A stretch of 64,000 nucleotides of DNA from the NCBI RefSeq assembly GCF_014650575.1, contig NZ_BMVF01000010.1, positions 229,118 through 293,117 of the forward strand, in the 5' to 3' direction. Position 1 is the first letter of the stretch, and each line of letters opens with the position of its first letter. Source of the DNA: Streptomyces naganishii JCM 4654 (lineage in GTDB: Bacteria; Actinomycetota; Actinomycetes; Streptomycetales; Streptomycetaceae). Below, piece after piece: positions 58,458-64,000 of this stretch. The notes beneath the pieces were generated by a model that was not told where the DNA came from, did not search any database, and saw only the letters and a list, made by a program, of their open reading frames with translations. The translations under genes were made by a program, and so were the position numbers.

Positions 58458-59953
58458 TCGCCGTTGTCGTTCGTGCCCAGCCAGCCGGCCAGTTTGCCGC
58501 CCCGGCCGACCGCGCGCAGTCGTCGTTCGGCGGCCTCGCGGACGGGGTCGGTGGCGACCACCAGGAGCTCGTCGCCGCGGCGCAGGGCCGTCGTCGGCAG
58601 GGGGACAAACGATTCACCCTCGCGCACGACCAGCGTGACCGCGGACCCCGCGGGCAGCCGCAGCTCGTTGATCTCGACGCCGTGCATCCGTGAGCCCTCC
58701 GGGATGGCCACGGACAGCAGATGGCCGCGCAGCCGCTCCAGGGGCGCCGCCTCGATGCCGAGGTCGGCGGCCTCCGGGCCTTTGCCCAGGCGCAGCGTGC
58801 GGGCCAGCCACGGGAGCGTCGGACCCTGGAGCAGGGTGTAGGCGACGACCAGGACGAAGACGATGTTGAAGATGCGGCGGCTGCCCGTGACGCCGTTCAC
58901 CATGGGGATGGTCGCCAGGATGATGGGCACCGCGCCGCGCAGCCCGGCCCAGGACATCAGGGTCTGCTCCTGCCACGGCACCCGGAAGGGCAGCAGGCTG
59001 GCCACCACGCTCAGCGGCCGCGCCACCATGGTCAGCACCAGGCCGATGACGAGCGCGGGCAGGACGTCGTCGCCCAGTTCGTGCGGGGTGACGAGCAGAC
59101 CGAGCAGGACGAACATGCCGATCTGCGCGATCCAGCCGAGCCCCTCGGCGAAGCCGCGCGTGGCCGGCCAGTGCGGCAGCTTGGCGTTGCCGAGCACCAT
59201 CGAGGCCAGGTAAACGGCGAGGAAGCCGCTGCCGTGGGCGAGCGCGCCGGCGGCGTAGGCGGTGACGGCGATCGCCATGACGGCGATCGGGTAGAGGCCG
59301 GACGCGGGCAGCGCGACGTGCTTGAGGCCCCAGGAGCCGAGCCAGCCGACCGCGAGGCCGATGGCCGCGCCGATGGCCAGTTCGAGGGCTATCTCGCCCA
59401 CCAGGACGTACCAGTGCTCGACCGGTCCCGCGGAGGAGAAGGCGACGACGAGGATGACCACCGGGGCGTCGTTGAAGCCGGACTCGGCCTCCAGAGTGCC
59501 CGTCACGCGCGCGGGCAGCGGGATGCGGCGCAGCACCGAGAAGACGGCCGCCGCGTCCGTGGAGGAGACCACCGCGCCGATGATGAGCGACTGCCGCCAG
59601 TCGAGCCCGCTGAGGTAGTGCGCACCCGCCGCGGTGATCCCCACGCTCACCGCGACACCCACCAGCGCCAGTACGGAGGCGGCCGGAAGGACCGGTCTGA
59701 TCTCCTTCCACTTCGTTCCCAGACCGCCCTCGGCGAGGATCACGACCAGGGCGGCGTAGCCGATGATCTGGGTCAGCTCGGCGTTGCTGAAGTGCACGTG
59801 GCCGAGGCCGTCCTGACCGATGACGACGCCGATCCCGAGGTAGACGAGCAGGCTGGGCAGCCCGCTGCGCGAGGAGATCCGTACCGCTGCCACGGCGACG
59901 AGCAGGACGAGCGAACAGGCGAGCAGGAGCTGGTTGAGGTGGTGGACAGTCAG
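58448..59953 (-). CDS. Cation/proton antiporter (CPA1) with TrkA_C domain; likely CTG start
   Basis: From CTG 59953 the frame gives 501 residues beginning TVHHLNQLLLACSLVLLVAVAAVRIS, which completes the first helix; the first ATG (59893) would remove it. GGAAGGAA lies at good spacing before the CTG. Twelve or so helices include the ion-binding SSTDAAAVFSVL and ESGFNDAPVVIL motifs of NhaP-type antiporters. The C-terminal about 75 residues (EGSRMHGVEINELRLPAGS onward) form a TrkA_C nucleotide-sensing domain. It exchanges K+ or Na+ for H+. Confidence 0.88.
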   Translation of the reverse strand: MTVHHLNQLLLACSLVLLVAVAAVRISSRSGLPSLLVYLGIGVVIGQDGLGHVHFSNAELTQIIGYAALVVILAEGGLGTKWKEIRPVLPAASVLALVGVAVSVGITAAGAHYLSGLDWRQSLIIGAVVSSTDAAAVFSVLRRIPLPARVTGTLEAESGFNDAPVVILVVAFSSAGPVEHWYVLVGEIALELAIGAAIGLAVGWLGSWGLKHVALPASGLYPIAVMAIAVTAYAAGALAHGSGFLAVYLASMVLGNAKLPHWPATRGFAEGLGWIAQIGMFVLLGLLVTPHELGDDVLPALVIGLVLTMVARPLSVVASLLPFRVPWQEQTLMSWAGLRGAVPIILATIPMVNGVTGSRRIFNIVFVLVVAYTLLQGPTLPWLARTLRLGKGPEAADLGIEAAPLERLRGHLLSVAIPEGSRMHGVEINELRLPAGSAVTLVVREGESFVPLPTTALRRGDELLVVATDPVREAAERRLRAVGRGGKLAGWLGTNDNGESL

Positions 59954-60164
59954 CGGCGGTTCCTTCCCCGAGTTCTCCGGGCTCTCCGGTTACTTCGTTA
60001 CCTTACCTAACTCTTGACGCTTTCTTGACGCTTCGCGGGGCAAGATCGAACGCCCGTCCGCGTCGGGACCCGACTCCGCGTCAAGTGCCATCGGGCCCTG
60101 CGCCTATGGTTGCTCCAGCACTCCAGTACCGCCTGCCGCTCGCGTTAGGACAGCAAGGACAGCG

Positions 60165-63026
60165 ATGCCCCCCAACACCACCGCCTCAACGGGTGACAAG
60201 CCCGGCAAGTCCGGCAGGAAGAAGGGGCGAAAAGCCCGACTGGTCGGGCTCGTCCTGGTTCTGGCCATCATCGGAGGCATCGCCTACGGGGCCTACTGGT
60301 CGATCAGTACGGTGCGCGCCTCCTTCCCGCAGACCAAGGGCTCCATCACGCTCCAGGGCCTGTCGGGACCCGTCGACGTCAAGCGCGACGGCTACGGCAT
60401 CCCGCAGGTCTACGCCTCCTCCGCCGCCGACCTGTTCATGGCGCAGGGCTACGTCCAGGCGCAGGACCGCTTCTACGAGATGGACGTCCGCCGGCACATG
60501 ACCTCCGGGCGCCTGTCGGAGATGTTCGGCAAGGGCCAGGTCAAGAACGACGAGTTCCTGCGCACCCTCGGCTGGGACCGGGTCGCCAAGGAGGAGTACG
60601 ACAGCAAGCTGTCGGCCTCCACCAAGAAGTACCTCCAGGCGTACTCCGCGGGGGTCAACGCCTACCTCAAGGGCCGGGACGCCAAGGACATCTCCCTGGA
60701 GTACGCGGCCCTGGGCTTCACCAACGACTACAAGCCCGCCCAGTGGACCCCCGTCGACTCGGTGTCGTGGCTGAAGGCGATGGCCTGGGACCTGCGCGGC
60801 AACATGCAGGACGAGATCGACCGCGCCCTGATGACCAGCCGCCTCGGACCCAAGCAGATCAAGGACCTCTACCCGGACTACCCCTACAGCCGGCACAAGG
60901 CGATCGTCACGCAGGGCCAGTACGACGCGCTCACCAGGACGTTTCAGGGCGGCGGCGCCACCACCGGCACCTCGACGGGCACGGGCACCTCGACAGGCGC
61001 CTCGGGCACCTCCACGGGCACCTCGGGCACGGCCCGGACGACGGCGGGGACCACGGGCGGCGCCACCGGCGGCACCGGGACCGCCGGCACGACGTCCGGC
61101 GCCACGTCCGGCACCTCCGCGGGCTCCGGGATCCAGGGTCAGCTCATGGGCCTGCACGACGTCATGGACAACCTCCCCACGGCCGTCGGCGTCAACGGCA
61201 ACGGCATCGGCTCCAACTCCTGGGTCGTCTCCGGCAAGTACACGATCACCGGCAAGCCGCTGCTGGCCAACGACCCGCACCTGTCGGCCTCGCTGCCCTC
61301 GGTCTGGTACCAGATGGGCCTGCACTGCCGCTCGATCTCCAGCGCGTGCCCCTACGACGTCACCGGCTACACCTTCGCGGGCATGCCCGGCGTGGTCATC
61401 GGCCACAACCAGGACATCGCCTGGGGCATGACCAACTCCGGCGTCGACGTCACCGACCTGTACCTGGAGAAGCTCAGCGGCGACGGCTATCTGCGGGACA
61501 ACAAGACCGTGCCGTTCAGGACGCGCCAGGAGACCATCAAGGTCGCCGGCGGCGCGTCCAAGACGATCGTCGTCCGCGAGACCGAGAACGGCCCCCTGCT
61601 GTCCGACCGTGACGACGAACTCGTCAAGGTCGGCAAGAAGGCCCAGGTCAACACCGCCGCCCCGGACCGCGGCGACGGCTACGCGATCGCCCTGAAGTGG
61701 ACCGCGCTCCAGCCGGGCACCACCATGGACGCCGTCTTCGCCATCGACAGGGCGAAGGACTTCACCGGCTTCCGCTCGGCGGCCGCGCTGTTCGACGTGC
61801 CCTCGCAGAACCTGATCTACGCCGACACCGAGGGGAACATCGGCTACACGCTGCCCGGCCGCATCCCCACGCGCGCGAAGAACGACGACGGCTCCATCCC
61901 GGCGCCCGGCTGGGACTCCAAGTACGACTGGACCGGCTACATCAAGCAGGACCAGCTGCCCTACGAGTACAACCCCAAGCGCGGCTACATCGTCACCGCC
62001 AACCAGGCCGTGATAGACCCGGACAAGTACCCGTACACACTGACCACGGACTGGGGTTACGGCACCCGCAGCCAGCGGATCACCGACCTCATCCAGTCCA
62101 AGATCGACGGCGGCGGCAAGATCTCCACCGACGACATGCGCCAGATGCAGACGGACAACAGCAGCGAGATCGCCAAGCTCCTGGTGCCCAAGCTGCTGAA
62201 GATCGACCTCAAGGACAAGGACGTCCGCCAGGCGCAGAAGCTCCTGGAGGGCTGGGACTACACCCAGGACGCCGACTCGGCGGCGGCCGCCTACTTCAAC
62301 GCGGTCTGGCGCAACATCCTCAAGCTGGCCTTCGGCAACAAGCTGCCCAAGGAGCTGCGGGTGAAGGGCCAGTGCCTGTGGGTCGAACCGGCCGACAACA
62401 CCGGCCCGGTGGACGAGACCAGCAAGGTCCGCGAGTGCGGCGAGCGCGACGCCGACCAGGCGCAGCCGGACGGCGGCGACCGCTGGTTCGAGGTCGTGCG
62501 CAACCTGATGGACGACCAGAACAGCGACTGGTGGAAGACGCCGGCGTCGGGCACCCGCCCCAAGGCCGACAACCGCGACGAGCTGTTCGCGCGCGCCATG
62601 ATCGACGCCCGCTGGGAGCTGACCGCCAAGCTCGGCAAGGACATCGACACCTGGAGCTGGGGACGGCTGCACCGGCTGTTCCTGAAGAACCAGACCCTGG
62701 GCACCGAGGGCCCCGGCTTCCTGCAGTACGTCCTCAACCGCGGCCCCTGGAAGCTCAGCGGCGGCGAGGCCGCGGTCAACGCCTCCGGGTGGAACGCGGC
62801 CGGCGGCTACGGCGTGGTGTGGGTGCCGTCCATGCGGATGGTGGTCAACCTCGCCGACCTCGACAAGTCCAAGTGGATCAACCTCACCGGCGCCTCGGGG
62901 CACGCCTTCAGCGCCCACTACACCGACCAGACGGGCAAGTGGGCCAAGGGCGAGCTGCTGCCCTGGTCGTTCTCGCCGGACGCGGTCGACAAGAGCACGA
63001 GCGACCGGCTGGTCCTCAACCCGTGA
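60165..63026 (+). CDS. Penicillin acylase-family Ntn hydrolase
   Basis: The protein has 953 residues. A membrane anchor (LVGLVLVLAIIGGIAYGAY, about 25-43) precedes an alpha chain (LQGLSGPVDVKRDGYGIPQ), a Gly/Thr/Ser-rich spacer (about 263-322), then GIGSNSWVVSG with Ser350 as the probable N-terminal nucleophile of the beta chain after self-cleavage. GLHCRSISS, GMPGVVIGHNQDIAWGMTN and a C-terminal VNLADLDKSKWINLTGASGH are family signatures. Members hydrolyse N-acyl bonds such as acyl-homoserine lactones, penicillins or lipopeptide side chains; the substrate is unknown here. Confidence 0.9.
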   Translation: MPPNTTASTGDKPGKSGRKKGRKARLVGLVLVLAIIGGIAYGAYWSISTVRASFPQTKGSITLQGLSGPVDVKRDGYGIPQVYASSAADLFMAQGYVQAQDRFYEMDVRRHMTSGRLSEMFGKGQVKNDEFLRTLGWDRVAKEEYDSKLSASTKKYLQAYSAGVNAYLKGRDAKDISLEYAALGFTNDYKPAQWTPVDSVSWLKAMAWDLRGNMQDEIDRALMTSRLGPKQIKDLYPDYPYSRHKAIVTQGQYDALTRTFQGGGATTGTSTGTGTSTGASGTSTGTSGTARTTAGTTGGATGGTGTAGTTSGATSGTSAGSGIQGQLMGLHDVMDNLPTAVGVNGNGIGSNSWVVSGKYTITGKPLLANDPHLSASLPSVWYQMGLHCRSISSACPYDVTGYTFAGMPGVVIGHNQDIAWGMTNSGVDVTDLYLEKLSGDGYLRDNKTVPFRTRQETIKVAGGASKTIVVRETENGPLLSDRDDELVKVGKKAQVNTAAPDRGDGYAIALKWTALQPGTTMDAVFAIDRAKDFTGFRSAAALFDVPSQNLIYADTEGNIGYTLPGRIPTRAKNDDGSIPAPGWDSKYDWTGYIKQDQLPYEYNPKRGYIVTANQAVIDPDKYPYTLTTDWGYGTRSQRITDLIQSKIDGGGKISTDDMRQMQTDNSSEIAKLLVPKLLKIDLKDKDVRQAQKLLEGWDYTQDADSAAAAYFNAVWRNILKLAFGNKLPKELRVKGQCLWVEPADNTGPVDETSKVRECGERDADQAQPDGGDRWFEVVRNLMDDQNSDWWKTPASGTRPKADNRDELFARAMIDARWELTAKLGKDIDTWSWGRLHRLFLKNQTLGTEGPGFLQYVLNRGPWKLSGGEAAVNASGWNAAGGYGVVWVPSMRMVVNLADLDKSKWINLTGASGHAFSAHYTDQTGKWAKGELLPWSFSPDAVDKSTSDRLVLNP

Positions 63027-63057
63027 CCGGCTGAGCACACCGGCCGGCGAGGACCGA

Positions 63058-63085
63058 AGGCCCTCCACGCGCGCGTGGAGGGCCT
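63058..63085. terminator. Bidirectional terminator hairpin
   Basis: AGGCCCTCCACG and CGTGGAGGGCCT form a perfect 12-bp stem with loop CGCG between the convergent acylase and cyclo-ligase genes. Confidence 0.85.
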
Positions 63086-63109
63086 CCGTCGTACCGGCCC
63101 GGCCCGCCG

Positions 63110-63751
63110 TCAGGCGCCGGGCACGGCCCGGCCGCCCTCGGTGAACCGCCGTACGCCCGACGGCGTCACCACCGCCTGCACCGGCCGGTCGTGCGGCTCC
63201 TCCGGGACGTGCCGGACGACCTCGGAGTCGTACAGCAGCACCACCAGTGCCGGACCGGCGCCCGCCCGCTCCAGGCGCGCGAGCACACGGTCGTAGGACC
63301 CTCCGCCGCGCCCCAGCCGCATCCCGCGCGTGTCGACGGCGACGCCCGGCAGCAGCACCACGTCGGCGGACGTCACCGCGTCCGGACCGAGGCGCTCCCC
63401 GGCCGGCTCGAACAGCGCCATCCTGCCGCCGTGTTGCACGCGCGCGAGGGAGCCCTCTCCGCCGTAGGCGCCCCAGTCCAGGTTGTTGTCGGGTAGCAGC
63501 GCGGGCAGCAGGACGCGCACGTCCCGCGCGCGCAGCGCGTCGAGCAGGGGGAGGGTGCCGGGTTCGGCGCCCACGGAGACGTACGCCGCCACCGTGCGCG
63601 CCCGCGTCAGCTCGGGCAGCTCCAGCGCGCGCCGGGCCAGCGCGCCGGCCGCCTCCCGTACGTCGTCGGTACTCAGCGCGTTCCTCGCGGCGAGGAGGTC
63701 CCGGCGCAAGGTGCGCTTGGCGGGCTCGGTCGTACGTCCCGTGTGGCTCAA
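63110..63751 (-). CDS. 5-formyltetrahydrofolate cyclo-ligase
   Basis: The TTG start at 63751 gives 213 residues; an ATG at 63820 would add 23 residues unlike the family. Motifs: KRTLRRDLLAARNAL at the N-terminus, VLLPGVAVDTRGMRLGRGGGSYDRVLAR near the end, the substrate/ATP site of the family. It converts 5-formyl-THF to 5,10-methenyl-THF using ATP in folate one-carbon metabolism. It is divergent from galU. Confidence 0.9.
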   Translation of the reverse strand: MSHTGRTTEPAKRTLRRDLLAARNALSTDDVREAAGALARRALELPELTRARTVAAYVSVGAEPGTLPLLDALRARDVRVLLPALLPDNNLDWGAYGGEGSLARVQHGGRMALFEPAGERLGPDAVTSADVVLLPGVAVDTRGMRLGRGGGSYDRVLARLERAGAGPALVVLLYDSEVVRHVPEEPHDRPVQAVVTPSGVRRFTEGGRAVPGA

Positions 63752-63901
63752 AGTGTTTCCGCGCCCTTTCCCGTCAAGTCGCCCGGCGGTTTCGTATCGG
63801 CCGCCCGCCCGCTTTCTCATGCGCCGGGGCGGCCGCTCATCTGAGAATCAATAAACCGGAGGCATCAGATCCATGCAAAGTCAGCGGATAAGGTTGCGGA
63901 C

Positions 63902-64000
63902 ATGACTCAGTCGCACCCGAGGATCACCAAGGCGGTCGTGCCCGCGGCCGGTCTCGGTACCCGGTTCCTGCCGGCCACGAAGGCCACGCCCAAGGAGATG
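63902..64000 (+). CDS. galU: UTP-glucose-1-phosphate uridylyltransferase, partial
   Basis: Only 33 codons lie in the window. The start MTQSHPRITKAVVPAAGLG continues TRFLPATKATPKEM, the unmistakable nucleotide-binding N-terminus of GalU (Ala-Ala-Gly-Leu-Gly-Thr-Arg-Phe-Leu-Pro...Lys-Glu-Met). It makes UDP-glucose from UTP and glucose-1-phosphate. The gene continues beyond the right edge. Confidence 0.95.
   Translation, partial: MTQSHPRITKAVVPAAGLGTRFLPATKATPKEM

Noticed and set aside
60186..63068. A 960-codon minus-strand open frame opposite the acylase gene
   Set aside because: It is Arg/Val/Gly-rich antisense sequence typical of high-G+C genes; the plus strand encodes a clear penicillin acylase.
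1..64000. Antibiotic biosynthetic gene cluster
   Set aside because: No PKS, NRPS, terpene, lanthipeptide or siderophore synthase genes were seen; the MFS/TetR pairs alone do not make a cluster.

Overview
The window comes from a high-G+C actinomycete, almost certainly a Streptomyces chromosome. Evidence: GC-rich third codon positions nearly everywhere, GTG starts, XRE/DUF397 pairs, an hrdD sigma factor gene, a fruR-fruK-fruA operon, and a pSAM2-type integrative element (AICE). Most of the window is ordinary core or accessory chromosome. The stretch from about 16.1 to 30.4 kb is a tRNA-targeted mobile region.

Left chromosomal arm (1-15.9 kb): a truncated Na+/solute symporter, an SDR oxidoreductase divergent from an EthD-like protein, a DUF397/XRE pair, a GPP34 protein, a large D,D-carboxypeptidase, a His-repeat membrane protein, a glutathione peroxidase, an ArsR-like regulator divergent from an MFS pump, a frameshifted AbiEii-type nucleotidyltransferase and a secreted beta-helix protein.

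Mobile region (16.1-30.4 kb): a tRNA-Arg(CCU) gene at 30383-30458 has its 3' end repeated exactly (46 bp) at 17175-17220 and degenerately at 16101-16146. This indicates successive accretion of elements at one site. The newest element (17175-30427) has the pSAM2 gene order: Nudix Pif-like, GntR KorSA-like, FtsK-like transfer ATPase, Spd proteins, HUH-type Rep, Xis, Int. The integrase has one in-frame TAG at codon 98. The best-placed Rep start codon is ATC. Six copies or half-copies of a TACTCGTCTAGACGAGTA palindrome mark a likely Kor regulon. The left part carries low-G+C cargo: a 136-residue helical protein overlapping an 865-residue P-loop NTPase with about twelve TPR/Sel1-like repeats. The C-terminus of the first and the N-terminus of the second share a Gly-Phe-Gln-Gln...Gly-x-Gln-x-Tyr motif. 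This fits a Bell-domain effector and an NLR-like sensor paired through an amyloid-signalling motif, a probable anti-phage or conflict system, and is the most interesting find in the window.

Right chromosomal arm (30.4-64 kb): small hypotheticals and a decayed stretch, an M6 metalloprotease, TetR/MFS and MarR/LigB-type units, hrdD behind a SigR-type promoter, a TetR and a WYL regulator, a second DHA2-type MFS pump, the fructose PTS operon, an L,D-transpeptidase, an S58 Ntn peptidase behind a G-quadruplex-prone leader, LtrA, MscL, a SAF-domain protein, MTA phosphorylase, an FmdB zinc-ribbon gene behind a CIRCE-like element, an MFS protein, a cation/proton antiporter probably starting at CTG, a penicillin-acylase-family enzyme, 5-formyl-THF cyclo-ligase and the start of galU.
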